Shown: positions 1 to 8,488 of the stretch, in pieces
How positions within the stretch are numbered: the first letter of the stretch is position 1
How the letters are laid out: each line of letters opens with the position of its first letter
DNA from: Flavihumibacter cheonanensis
GTDB lineage: Bacteria; Bacteroidota; Bacteroidia; Chitinophagales; Chitinophagaceae
Length of the DNA: 64,000 nt
Assembly (NCBI RefSeq): GCF_022352215.1
Contig: NZ_JAKRWF010000001.1
Location: 62,001-126,000 of the forward strand
Direction: 5' to 3'
Position numbers and translations under genes: made by a program
The notes under the pieces: generated by a model
Told to the model about the DNA's origin: nothing
What the model saw: only the letters and a program-made list of their open reading frames with translations
Database searches by the model: none

Positions 1-746
1 CCCGGAGTGCATCCATGAAGAAAGATATCAAAGCAGTGGTGATCAAACCGGCTGGTTATGAAACCGGAAAACGTTTTCCAGTGGTTTATTTGCTGCATGG
101 TTACAGCGGTAACTTCAGTAACTGGATTGAAAAAGTACCTGCTATCAAAGAAGATGCAGATCGCTACAATGTACTGATCGTTTGTCCGGATGGTGGTTTC
201 GGTAGTTGGTACTGGAACAGCCTGGTTGATCCAGCTTTTCAATATGAAACTTATGTGGCAGAGGAACTGGTAGCGATCATCGATCGCCAGTTTAAAACCA
301 TTCCAACAGCTGCCGGTCGTGCTATTACCGGCCTTAGTATGGGAGGACATGGGGCACTGTATCTGGCCTTAAAACATCTGGATGTTTTTGGTGCAGCGGG
401 AAGTATGAGTGGGGGAGTTGACATCCGCCCATTTCCGAATAACTGGGATATGGCAAAAAGACTGGGTACTTATGCGGAGAACAAAACCAGATGGGAGGAG
501 CATACCGTCATCAACCTGCTACACCTGGCTCAACCTGGCAAGCCAGCTCTGATGATCGATTGCGGAACAGCAGATTTTTTCTTTGCTGTAAATGAAAGGT
601 TGCACCAGGAATTAATATATCGCAATATTCCACATGAATACATAACAAGACCTGGCTCGCACAACTGGGACTACTGGAAAAATGCAGTCCGTTTCCAGCT
701 TCTGTATTTTCATGAATTCTTCCGGGAGAAAAACAGTAATAATTAA
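1..746 (+). CDS. Esterase family protein (alpha/beta hydrolase), 5' end cut off
   Basis: This is the C-terminal part of an alpha/beta hydrolase of the esterase D / S-formylglutathione hydrolase-like type (PF00756 family). The frame is open to the window edge (first full codon at base 3, reading R-S-A-S before the first ATG at 15). Relatives carry a similar short strand just before this point, so the true start lies upstream and the ATG at 15 is probably internal. The catalytic elements are visible: an oxyanion-region LLHGYSG, the nucleophile elbow GLSMGGHG, a likely acid Asp in IDCGTAD, and a C-terminal His in GSHNWDYW. Any signal peptide would be in the missing part. The substrate cannot be told from sequence; such enzymes hydrolyse ester side groups of carbohydrates or small thioesters. 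The stop overlaps the end of the convergent lipoprotein gene by 4 bases. Confidence 0.85.
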   Translation, partial: RSASMKKDIKAVVIKPAGYETGKRFPVVYLLHGYSGNFSNWIEKVPAIKEDADRYNVLIVCPDGGFGSWYWNSLVDPAFQYETYVAEELVAIIDRQFKTIPTAAGRAITGLSMGGHGALYLALKHLDVFGAAGSMSGGVDIRPFPNNWDMAKRLGTYAENKTRWEEHTVINLLHLAQPGKPALMIDCGTADFFFAVNERLHQELIYRNIPHEYITRPGSHNWDYWKNAVRFQLLYFHEFFREKNSNN

Positions 747-1531
747 TTATGACTGATCAGGCGTAAACGAATACCTCCTCCCTCCGTTCTTCCATAAGGG
801 AAGGGTTGTGCCGGATTACCCAAATTGTCCAGCGTTCTGGCTGAATAAGTCCAGTAGCGAAGTTCCTTATAAATCAGTCCCAGTTCTTTTGCATACACTT
901 CCACACTATAGGTCCTGTAAGCATCCAGGTCTGGATCTTCCGGTTTTTCATTCTGCACACCGAGGGCTTCATCTGCCTGCAATACGGTTATCGTATTTTC
1001 AAATGGAGTGTCAAAAGGACTAAAAGATTCGCCAATTGAAGAATAACTATATTCCCAGGCATCCAGGTAATCCAGCGGACCACCAGGAGTTGTATTAATA
1101 TGAGAATTGCCACGCCAAACGGTGTTCTGGTCAATCGGGAACACCAGTTTCTGGAAGCGAAGATTTTCTTCAATTACTTCCACTGCTTTTCTCATTGGAG
1201 TAATCAAATAAGTCATGTTTGGAGTCCACGCATTTTCATCTGTACTGTTAAGCGGGCGAAGATAGCGGAAGACTCTCCAGCTGGGTCTGCCCAAATTATC
1301 AGTGATCTCAGCATCCACTACATCTTTGGCCTGGTAGCTGATGGTAGTAAAAGCGGTATCATTGAAAGGAGTTTTGACAATCGAATCCAACTGGTAGATC
1401 AGAGTTTTGCCAGGTTCCAGCACCAGATAGTCGGAAACTTCTTCAAAATCCGGATTGGCTGTTTCTTTGCCACAGGCAACCAGTGTGATCAACCCGGCCA
1501 GTAGCAGCCAGTTTCCGATTGTTTTTCTCAT
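743..1531 (-). CDS. Hypothetical lipoprotein
   Basis: A 262-residue protein with a clear type II signal peptide: MRK, a hydrophobic stretch, then the lipobox LVAC with Cys at about residue 20. It should therefore be a lipoprotein, probably in the outer membrane or on the surface. The mature part begins with a short acidic/polar linker and is then rich in beta-type sequence (for example LVLEPGKTLIYQLDS). I recognise no catalytic motif. Its length and composition fit small Bacteroidota lipoproteins of unknown function. It is convergent with the esterase before it, and mnmA follows upstream on the same strand with a gap of 33 bases, so it may be co-transcribed with mnmA. Confidence 0.7.
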   Translation of the reverse strand: MRKTIGNWLLLAGLITLVACGKETANPDFEEVSDYLVLEPGKTLIYQLDSIVKTPFNDTAFTTISYQAKDVVDAEITDNLGRPSWRVFRYLRPLNSTDENAWTPNMTYLITPMRKAVEVIEENLRFQKLVFPIDQNTVWRGNSHINTTPGGPLDYLDAWEYSYSSIGESFSPFDTPFENTITVLQADEALGVQNEKPEDPDLDAYRTYSVEVYAKELGLIYKELRYWTYSARTLDNLGNPAQPFPYGRTEGGGIRLRLISHN

Positions 1532-1564
1532 AGCGATGTAACGATTTTCGGGTTGGTTTATTGC

Positions 1565-2674
1565 TTAAATCAGGTCGATGGACGGTCTCTGAATGATACC
1601 ACCACCAATCACATCATTTCCCTCGTAAAATACGGCACTTTGTCCGGGTGCGATCCCCTTCACTTCTTCAAAAAACCGCACTTCCACACCTGCTTCATTC
1701 TGGTGCAGGGTGGATAAGGATCCTTTGTCTTTGTACCGGATTTTTGTGGTTGCTTCCATCCCTTCAGGTACTCCCTCGTATTTGATCCAGTTGATTTTAT
1801 TAACCTGCATCACAGAGCGATTTAGGTCTTCTTCATCACCCAGTACTACTGTATTGGTTTCAGGAAAGATGCCGGTTACATACACAGGTTTACCCAATGC
1901 GATATCAAGTCCTTTTCTTTGCCCAATGGTATAAAAGGGATAGCCTTTGTGTTTGCCAAGGATCTTACCTGTTTTGTCAACAAATAATCCTCCGTCCACA
2001 CGTTCTTCCAGTCCACTCACTTTTTTCTTCAGGAATCCGCGGTAGTCGTTATCCGGAACAAAACAGATCTCGTAACTCTCTGCTTTTTTTGCCAGTTCGG
2101 GATAGCCGAAATCATGTGCCATCTGACGAATTTCAGTCTTCCTGTAAGTTCCTAATGGAAGCAGGGTTCTGCTTAACAAATCTTGTTGCAATCCCCAGAG
2201 CACATAACTCTGATCTTTGGTTTCATCCAGTCCTTTGCTGAGATAAAACCGGCCATTGGTATGCTGGTGAATATTGGCATAATGGCCGGTTGCGATATAG
2301 TCGCAATCCAGGGCATCTGCCCGTTTCAACAGGGCCCTCCACTTGATATGTGTATTGCACATAACGCAGGGGTTGGGCGTACGCCCTGCCAGGTATTCGT
2401 CTACAAAATTTTCAATAACAAAATCTCCGAACTCTTCCCTGATATCCAGAATAAAATGGGGAAAGCCATGTTGTACGGCTGCCATCCTCGCATCATTGAA
2501 GGAGTCAATATTGCAACAGCCGGTTTCCTTTTTACTGGAACCCGAACTGGCATAATCCCAGGTTTTCATGGTAATGCCCACAACCTCATATCCCTGCTCG
2601 TGCAGCATCAGGGCGGTGACGGTACTGTCAATACCACCGCTCATCGCCACCAGCACTTTTCCTTTTCTGCTCAT
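1565..2674 (-). CDS. mnmA: tRNA 2-thiouridine(34) synthase MnmA
   Basis: MnmA transfers sulfur to uridine 34 of tRNA-Lys, -Glu and -Gln using ATP and a persulfide relay. The 369-residue length is normal. The PP-loop SGGIDS is at residues 12-17. The two relay cysteines correspond to Cys106 in the NPCVMCN motif and Cys204 in YEICFVPD, by comparison with the E. coli enzyme's cysteines 102 and 199. The C-terminal part has the usual beta-barrel domain, ending around the GIAPGQSAVFY motif. A GCC motif near residue 52 appears common in Bacteroidota homologs. The ATG at 2674 is preceded on the minus strand by a TATATTTG box. A tRNA-Gln, one of its predicted substrates, is encoded at 26.3 kb. Confidence 0.95.
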   Translation of the reverse strand: MSRKGKVLVAMSGGIDSTVTALMLHEQGYEVVGITMKTWDYASSGSSKKETGCCNIDSFNDARMAAVQHGFPHFILDIREEFGDFVIENFVDEYLAGRTPNPCVMCNTHIKWRALLKRADALDCDYIATGHYANIHQHTNGRFYLSKGLDETKDQSYVLWGLQQDLLSRTLLPLGTYRKTEIRQMAHDFGYPELAKKAESYEICFVPDNDYRGFLKKKVSGLEERVDGGLFVDKTGKILGKHKGYPFYTIGQRKGLDIALGKPVYVTGIFPETNTVVLGDEEDLNRSVMQVNKINWIKYEGVPEGMEATTKIRYKDKGSLSTLHQNEAGVEVRFFEEVKGIAPGQSAVFYEGNDVIGGGIIQRPSIDLI

Positions 2675-2693
2675 TTGATCTGCATTGAAGTTG

Positions 2694-2701
2694 CAAATAT
2701 A
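2694..2701 (-). promoter_or_regulatory. Candidate -7 box for mnmA
   Basis: The minus strand reads TATATTTG, an exact match to the Bacteroidota -7 consensus TAnnTTTG, 19 bases upstream of the mnmA ATG. No clear TTTG is found about 19-20 bases further upstream, where a pyrimidine-rich tract lies, so this is only a half match. Confidence 0.4.
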
Positions 2702-2707
2702 CGAACA

Positions 2708-2770
2708 CTTCCCTTGTCTCCTTTGTCTCCTTCTCCTCCCTTGTTTCCTCTTCCATACTTCCTATCTTCC
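2708..2770. repeat. Pyrimidine-rich degenerate repeat tract
   Basis: About 60 bases between the divergent mnmA and M14 peptidase genes are almost entirely C and T on the plus strand, with repeated pieces such as CCTTGTCTCC, CTTTGTCTCC and TTGTTTCCTC. It is a degenerate short tandem repeat with strong strand asymmetry. The upstream region of the peptidase gene contains little else. Confidence 0.6.
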
Positions 2771-2790
2771 ATTTCGGTTAAACTACACAT

Positions 2791-5370
2791 ATGAGGAAAT
2801 TATTATTTGTTTTTGGGTTCTTATTGGCTGCAATCTTGGTTCAGGCGCAGGATCTCAGTTATTATCTCCCAGCCGGACAGCAATACCGGTCCTCGGTACC
2901 GGAACCGGAAAAAGTGATTGGCCATAAAGTAGGTGAGTGGCATATCACCCACGACCGCCTTGTTTTGTACATGAAGGCATTGGCGGCAGCGGCACCGGAT
3001 CGCATTAAACTGGTGGTAATGGGTACCTCCTATGAGGCCAGGCAACAATTGGTGCTCATCATCACAAGTGCTGCCAATCATCGTAAACTGGAAAGCATAC
3101 GCGAAGAACATCTCCGCTTAAGTGATCCAGGCTATACAGGGGCACTGAATTACCAGGAGATGCCGGCAGTTGTCTACCAGGGTTTTTCTATTCATGGAAA
3201 TGAGCCCAGTGGTGCTAACGCGGCTGTTCTGACAGCCTATCACCTGGCTGCGGCTGAAGGTCCGGCTATAGATTCGCTGCTCAATGAAGTGGTTATTTTA
3301 TTTGATCCATCTTTTAATCCCGATGGTCTAAATCGTTTTGCGACCTGGGCCAATATGCATAAGAGTCAGCACCTGGTAACCGATCCTGCATCGAGGGAGT
3401 TTAATGAAGTGTGGCCCGGGGGAAGGTTTAATCATTATTGGTTTGATTTAAACCGCGACTGGTTACCAGCCCAACACCGGGAAAGTCAGAACCGGTTAAG
3501 TATTTACCAGCAATGGCGCCCCAATATTTTAACGGATCACCATGAGATGGGAAGTGATGCTACCTTCTTTTTTCAACCCGGAGAGCCAAGCAGGGTTAAC
3601 CCGCTCACGCCTGTAAAAAACCAGGAACTTACGCAGGCGGTAGCCAACTATCATGCGAAATTCCTGGATAAGATCGGGTCACTCTATTATACCAAGGAAG
3701 GCTATGATGATTTCTATTATGGCAAGGGCTCAACTTATCCGGATGCGCAGGGATGTATCGGAATCTTATTTGAGCAGGCTTCCTCCCGTGGGCATGCCCA
3801 GCAAACCATCAATGGTGTACTGACTTTCCCTTTCACAATTCGCAATCAGTTTACTACTACTTTATCAACCCTTGCAGCGGCAAGAGACTTGCGGGTAGAC
3901 CTGTTAAAGTACCAGCGGGAATTCTATCAGCAAATGGCAAAGGATGCCGCAGCAGCTCCGGTGAAAGCCTGGGTTTTCGGTAATGAGTCGGATGAATCCC
4001 GGACCGGCATTTTTGTTGAAATGTTGCGTCGCCATCAGATCGTAGTGGAACAACTTCAGCAGGATTTGAACCTGGGTAAGCAAAGCTTCAAAAAAGGAAG
4101 CAGTTATCTTGTAAGAACACAACAACCGCAGTATAAATTGATTCAGACTTTTTTTGAGAAAATTCCGGAATACAAAGACAGTCTGTTTTATGATATCACG
4201 GCCTGGACTATGACCATGGCGATGGGACTTAAAAACAGTGTAGTAACAGCAGCACAATTGGGTACAGTAAAAACTGTGGTATTAACTGATTGGAAAGGAA
4301 CAAAAGGAAACTTGCTTGCAGATGAGAATACCTATGCGTATGTTTTTGAATGGAGTGAATATTATGCACCCAGAATGCTGAATAATTTATTGAAAGAAGG
4401 AGTTGTAGTACGGGTTGCAACCAAAACGTTTACAGCTAACATAAACGGACAACCGAAAACATTTCCTTTGGGAACCTTACTGGTTCCGGTACAGTTGCAA
4501 TCAAAAACACGGACTGATTTACACGCGCTCTTGAAAAAAGAAGGGGCTGCTGCCAATGTTAATGTAATAGGATTAAATACAGGAATGTCTGCAGGAGGAG
4601 TGGATTTAGGCAGTAGATCGCTGCAGCCGGTAACACAACCCTCCATCGCGATGTTAGTAGGAGCAGGAGTAAGTGCGCTGGATGCGGGGGAAGTTTGGCA
4701 TCTGCTGGATCAGCGATTTGGCATGCCTCCCAGTATGTTGGAAGCGGCCGTATTCAATCGTATCAACCTGGCTGCTTATAATACCATGGTATTGGTTGGA
4801 GGAAATTACAATGCCTTCCAGGCAGAGAAATTAAAAACATGGGTTCAGCAGGGAGGTACACTCATCCTAACAGAGGATGCTATTGAATGGGCAAAGCAGG
4901 CGGGCCTTGTAAAACTGGAGTTCAAGAAAACAGCACCGGTACTGGATAGCACGAAACAGTATCCATATGCGCAACGTTCTATGATTGTAAATGCGCAACA
5001 GATAAGAGGAGCGATTTTTCAGGCGCAACTGGATCTCACACATCCATTGAGTTATGGTTATGAAGAGGAGCAGGTTTACCTGTTTAAGCAGAACAATGTA
5101 TTTATGAAAATCCCTTCCAACAGCTTTGCTGTTCCTTTCCGATATGGTAAAGATCCGCTGGCAAGTGGCTTTGTTACACAACAGAACCTGGAAGCAGTGA
5201 AGCAATCTGCCGCAGTACTGGTGCAGGCAAGTGGTAGTGGAAGAGTTATCTGTATTGGAGACAATCCCAATTTCCGGGCCTACTGGCTGGGAGGAACAAA
5301 ATTATTCCTGAATGCAGTGTTTTTCGGGCGACTGATTGAAGCTGGATCTGCAACTGCGGATGAGGACTAA
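2791..5370 (+). CDS. Secreted M14 family zinc carboxypeptidase
   Basis: An 859-residue exported metallopeptidase. Residues 1-19 form a signal peptide ending LVQAQ. The M14 catalytic domain follows: zinc ligands His135 and Glu138 in IHGNEPS, the region FDPSFNPDG, FDLNRDW, a third ligand His in DHHEMG (residues 250-251), and a likely catalytic Glu328 in GILFEQAS. The C-terminal half (about 370-859) is a long extension that includes a glutamine-amidotransferase-like segment (for example VLVGGNYNAF and QGGTLILTEDA); this architecture is found in large M14 proteins of Bacteroidota. It probably degrades peptides in the periplasm or outside the cell. The gene stands alone, divergent from mnmA. The ATG at 2791 is chosen because it gives a good signal peptide. 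Confidence 0.9.
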   Translation: MRKLLFVFGFLLAAILVQAQDLSYYLPAGQQYRSSVPEPEKVIGHKVGEWHITHDRLVLYMKALAAAAPDRIKLVVMGTSYEARQQLVLIITSAANHRKLESIREEHLRLSDPGYTGALNYQEMPAVVYQGFSIHGNEPSGANAAVLTAYHLAAAEGPAIDSLLNEVVILFDPSFNPDGLNRFATWANMHKSQHLVTDPASREFNEVWPGGRFNHYWFDLNRDWLPAQHRESQNRLSIYQQWRPNILTDHHEMGSDATFFFQPGEPSRVNPLTPVKNQELTQAVANYHAKFLDKIGSLYYTKEGYDDFYYGKGSTYPDAQGCIGILFEQASSRGHAQQTINGVLTFPFTIRNQFTTTLSTLAAARDLRVDLLKYQREFYQQMAKDAAAAPVKAWVFGNESDESRTGIFVEMLRRHQIVVEQLQQDLNLGKQSFKKGSSYLVRTQQPQYKLIQTFFEKIPEYKDSLFYDITAWTMTMAMGLKNSVVTAAQLGTVKTVVLTDWKGTKGNLLADENTYAYVFEWSEYYAPRMLNNLLKEGVVVRVATKTFTANINGQPKTFPLGTLLVPVQLQSKTRTDLHALLKKEGAAANVNVIGLNTGMSAGGVDLGSRSLQPVTQPSIAMLVGAGVSALDAGEVWHLLDQRFGMPPSMLEAAVFNRINLAAYNTMVLVGGNYNAFQAEKLKTWVQQGGTLILTEDAIEWAKQAGLVKLEFKKTAPVLDSTKQYPYAQRSMIVNAQQIRGAIFQAQLDLTHPLSYGYEEEQVYLFKQNNVFMKIPSNSFAVPFRYGKDPLASGFVTQQNLEAVKQSAAVLVQASGSGRVICIGDNPNFRAYWLGGTKLFLNAVFFGRLIEAGSATADED

Positions 5371-5471
5371 TCAAAAGTTATCAACAAGGGTGAAAGAACG
5401 GTTTTTTGTAGGTCTCTGCCAACGTATATTGCCTGTTCTAATTTTATTTACGTAGCTAAAATTGTTAAGTT

Positions 5472-5927
5472 ATGATCAAGCTTCAGGTAATAGGAAATCT
5501 CGGGAGAGATTGCACAGTGAACAATGTAAATGGCCGCTCGGTGATGAATTTCACGGTAGCCCATACAGAACGATACAGGGATGCCCAGGGCAACCAGCAG
5601 GATAAGACCATTTGGGTGGATTGTGCTTACTGGTCAGATCGTACGGCGGTAGCACCCTATCTGAAAAAAGGAACTCAGGTTTATGTGGAAGGAACTCCTG
5701 AAGTCCGCACGTATCAGAAAAATGATGGCAGCACCGGTGCTTCTCTTTCTATGAGGGTTTTGAATGTGCAGTTGCTGGGAGCACGTTCTGAAGGTCAGGG
5801 TGGTGGATATGCCCAGGGTGGTGCCCAAGCTCAACAGGGATATAGCCAGGGAGGAAACTATTCTGCGCCTGCAATGGGTCCAGCCCCAGTAAGTATGGAC
5901 CAGGGAGGTGATGACTTGCCTTTCTAA
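5472..5927 (+). CDS. ssb: Single-stranded DNA-binding protein
   Basis: A 151-residue SSB. The N-terminal OB-fold (residues 1-110) starts with IKLQVIGNLGRD and includes WVDCAYW and YVEGTPEVR. It is followed by a Gly/Gln-rich flexible linker and the acidic tip DDLPF, which recruits repair and replication partners. It coats single-stranded DNA during replication, repair and recombination. Bacteroidota often have more than one ssb, so whether this is the main copy is open. It stands alone, 101 bases after the peptidase gene, and is followed by a good intrinsic terminator. Confidence 0.93.
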   Translation: MIKLQVIGNLGRDCTVNNVNGRSVMNFTVAHTERYRDAQGNQQDKTIWVDCAYWSDRTAVAPYLKKGTQVYVEGTPEVRTYQKNDGSTGASLSMRVLNVQLLGARSEGQGGGYAQGGAQAQQGYSQGGNYSAPAMGPAPVSMDQGGDDLPF

Positions 5928-5947
5928 AATTGAAATCAAATTCTTTT

Positions 5948-5980
5948 GAAAAGGTGCATCCGGTTGGGTGCACTTTTTTT
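5948..5980 (+). terminator. Intrinsic terminator of ssb
   Basis: A hairpin of GTGCATCC paired with GGGTGCAC (one G-U pair) around a short loop, flanked by an A run and followed by seven T. It lies 21 bases after the ssb stop. An in-frame extension of the next gene would run through it, which argues for that gene starting at 5997. Confidence 0.8.
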
Positions 5981-5996
5981 ATTGTTTCTTTGCAGC

Positions 5997-7085
5997 ATGG
6001 CAGAAACAGTAGTACGGTATGAAAACCTGGTTGAATTTACCAAGCAATTATTTCAATCGATCGGATGTTCAGCAGCAGATGCAACTACAGCAACAGCCGT
6101 TTTGCTAAGTGCAGATTTAAGAGGTATTGATTCACATGGTATCGCGCGGCTCAGCGGCTATATCCGGTTATGGGAAGCCGGTCGGGTGAATGCAACTCCA
6201 TCCATCCGTATCATACATGAAACACCTTCTACTGCAGTAGTGGATGGCGACAGTGGGTTGGGTTTGGTGGTTGCCCCCTACGCCATGAAAGTGGCCATGC
6301 AAAAAGCTGCCCAGGTTGGAACAGGCTGGGTGAGTGTACAAAACAGCAATCATTATGGTATCGCAGGATGGCATGCGATGATGGCCCTGGAGCAGGAAAT
6401 GATTGGCATCAGTATGACCAATGCCTCTGCGTTGGTTGCACCTACATTTTCAACAGAACGTTTGTTGGGTACCAATCCTATTTGTGTAGCGATTCCCGCT
6501 GGAGAAGAACCCGCCTTTGTGGCTGATATGGCAACTACCACAGCTGCGAATGGAAAGCTGGAAATTTTACAAAGAAAAAACCTGGAAGCACCCATTGGCT
6601 GGATCCAGGATGCTGAAGGGGAGCCTACCACTGATGCACATGCCTTAAAAAAAGGTGGTGCCCTCTTACCGCTAGGTGGCGATCGTGAACACGGCAGTCA
6701 TAAGGGATATGCTCTGGGAGCCATTGTAGATATTTTTTCAGCTGTACTAAGCGGCGCCAACTATGGACCCTGGGTGCCTCCCTTTCCGGCCTATGTTCCA
6801 ATGCCAACCGGTATGCCAGGCAAAGGCATTGGTCATTTTTTTGGCGCCATGCGCATTGATGCCTTTCGTCCGGCTGCTGATTTTAAAAAAGATATGGATA
6901 ACTGGATTCGTCGGTTCCGCAGTGCTAAAACAGTACCGGGAGAAGCCTCCGTACTGGTGCCAGGTGATCCGGAAAGAGAACTGGAATCGGTGCGGAGAGA
7001 ACAGGGCATACCCCTGCTGGATCCTGTAATTGAAGATCTTCAATCACTTGCTCAAAAATTTTCAATTCCATTACGATTGGCGTAA
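5997..7085 (+). CDS. Ldh family oxidoreductase (malate/L-lactate dehydrogenase type)
   Basis: A 362-residue NAD(P)-dependent 2-hydroxyacid dehydrogenase of the Ldh_2 family (YbiC/ComC/MdH type), unrelated to classical lactate dehydrogenase. Family motifs are present: DLRGIDSHGIARL near residue 40, the catalytic-region NSNHYGIAG near residue 115, GTNPICVAIPAG, and GSHKGYAL near residue 230. Substrates in the family include malate, lactate, sulfolactate and ureidoglycolate; the sequence alone does not decide. I place the start at ATG 5997 (MAETVVRY) because the open frame upstream crosses the ssb terminator and would begin with TTG. It is a single gene, followed 62 bases later by aspartate kinase. 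Confidence 0.88.
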   Translation: MAETVVRYENLVEFTKQLFQSIGCSAADATTATAVLLSADLRGIDSHGIARLSGYIRLWEAGRVNATPSIRIIHETPSTAVVDGDSGLGLVVAPYAMKVAMQKAAQVGTGWVSVQNSNHYGIAGWHAMMALEQEMIGISMTNASALVAPTFSTERLLGTNPICVAIPAGEEPAFVADMATTTAANGKLEILQRKNLEAPIGWIQDAEGEPTTDAHALKKGGALLPLGGDREHGSHKGYALGAIVDIFSAVLSGANYGPWVPPFPAYVPMPTGMPGKGIGHFFGAMRIDAFRPAADFKKDMDNWIRRFRSAKTVPGEASVLVPGDPERELESVRREQGIPLLDPVIEDLQSLAQKFSIPLRLA

Positions 7086-7147
7086 ATTCGCTGCCGCTTG
7101 ATCAGAGATTAGGTGATTTTGTTTAATAATTTTAAAAAGGTTGGCTG

Positions 7148-8467
7148 ATGAAAGTAATGAAGTTCGGTGGCACCTCTGTAGGGAAGCCGGAGAGAATGCA
7201 CCAGGTTGCCCAGTTAATTACCAAAGACGGGGAACCCAAGATTGTTGTTTTAAGTGCACTTAGCGGCACTACCAATACACTGGTTTCAATTGGAGATGCA
7301 CTTTCCAAAGGTGATAAGGCAGGTGCCAAACAGATCGTGGATCAGTTGGAAGCTCATTACAAACAGTTCATTCTGGATTTGTTGAAAAAAGACGATACCC
7401 GCGCCAAAGCCAACCAGCAAATCAGCGAACATTTTGAATTCCTGAATATCATTACCAAAATATCATTCAACGATGCGCTGAATAAGGATATCCTGGCCCA
7501 GGGCGAGTTGATGAGTACCAAACTTTTTTCCATTTACCTGGAAGAGCAGGGCATTGATCATGCACTTTTGCCGGCGCTTGAGTTCATGAGTATTGATGCC
7601 AATGATGAACCGCAACTGGGTTCGATCCGTAAAAAATTAATGACCATCCTCGCACAGCATCCCAACAAGAAATTATTTGTTACGCAGGGTTATATTTGTC
7701 GTAATGCCAAGGGAGAAGTAGACAACCTGAAACGTGGTGGTAGTGATTATACCGCTTCACTGGTAGCAGCAGCAACCAACAGTACGGTTTGTGAAATCTG
7801 GACAGATATTGATGGCATGCACAACAACGATCCTAGGGTTGTAAATAAAACTGTTCCTATTGAACAACTCAGTTTTGAAGAGGCAGCTGAGCTGGCTTAT
7901 TTCGGAGCGAAAATTTTGCATCCCACCTGTATTTGGCCGGCACAACAGGAAAGCGTTCCGGTGAAACTGCTGAATACTATGCAGCCGGATGCTGCAGGTA
8001 CAACCATTACTAAAGAAGCCGGCTCGGTTGGAGTCAAGGCGATCGCTGCCAAAGATGGTATCATCGCCATTAAAATCAAAAGCAGCCGCATGTTGCTGGC
8101 TTATGGATTCCTTCGGAAGATTTTTGAAGTCTTTGAAAAATACCGCACTCCAATTGATATGATCACTACGTCTGAAGTGGCCGTTTCGGTTACTATTGAC
8201 AGTGATGCCTATCTGAAAGAAATTGTGAAGGAGCTTGAACCCTTTGGTTCAGTGGAAGTGGATCGCGATCAGACCATTGTTTCAATTGTGGGCAATGAAA
8301 TTGCTGAAACAAAGGATGTGCTGAGTCTCCTGTTTGATTCGCTGAAGCAGGTGCCTGTGCGGATGGTTTCTTATGGTGGCAGCCGGCACAATGTATCCCT
8401 GTTGATACCTTCCGGCAGCAAACAACAAACCTTGCAGTTACTCAATTCCGGTTTATTCGGACTTTAA
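7148..8467 (+). CDS. lysC: Aspartate kinase
   Basis: A 439-residue aspartokinase that phosphorylates aspartate in the first step of lysine, threonine, methionine and diaminopimelate synthesis. The N-terminus VMKFGGTSVG is the classic kinase signature. The catalytic core also shows GRGGSDYTA-like RGGSDYTASL near residue 200 and the substrate-site TDIDGM. Two ACT domains follow from about residue 300, the likely sites of feedback control by lysine or threonine. The length fits a monofunctional enzyme with no homoserine dehydrogenase fusion. I see no lysine riboswitch in the 62-base upstream gap. The symbol is given by function; Bacteroidota may hold several aspartokinases. Confidence 0.92.
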   Translation: MKVMKFGGTSVGKPERMHQVAQLITKDGEPKIVVLSALSGTTNTLVSIGDALSKGDKAGAKQIVDQLEAHYKQFILDLLKKDDTRAKANQQISEHFEFLNIITKISFNDALNKDILAQGELMSTKLFSIYLEEQGIDHALLPALEFMSIDANDEPQLGSIRKKLMTILAQHPNKKLFVTQGYICRNAKGEVDNLKRGGSDYTASLVAAATNSTVCEIWTDIDGMHNNDPRVVNKTVPIEQLSFEEAAELAYFGAKILHPTCIWPAQQESVPVKLLNTMQPDAAGTTITKEAGSVGVKAIAAKDGIIAIKIKSSRMLLAYGFLRKIFEVFEKYRTPIDMITTSEVAVSVTIDSDAYLKEIVKELEPFGSVEVDRDQTIVSIVGNEIAETKDVLSLLFDSLKQVPVRMVSYGGSRHNVSLLIPSGSKQQTLQLLNSGLFGL

Positions 8468-8488
8468 TAAGAAGGCGGGCTTGGAAAC

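Noticed and set aside
5946-5996. Longer start (TTG) for the Ldh-type dehydrogenase with a signal-like N-terminus
   Set aside because: The added residues are encoded by the ssb terminator hairpin and its T run, which by chance reads as a hydrophobic stretch; ATG 5997 is the family start.
7086-7147. Lysine riboswitch before aspartate kinase
   Set aside because: The gap of 62 bases is too short for the aptamer and has no matching structure.
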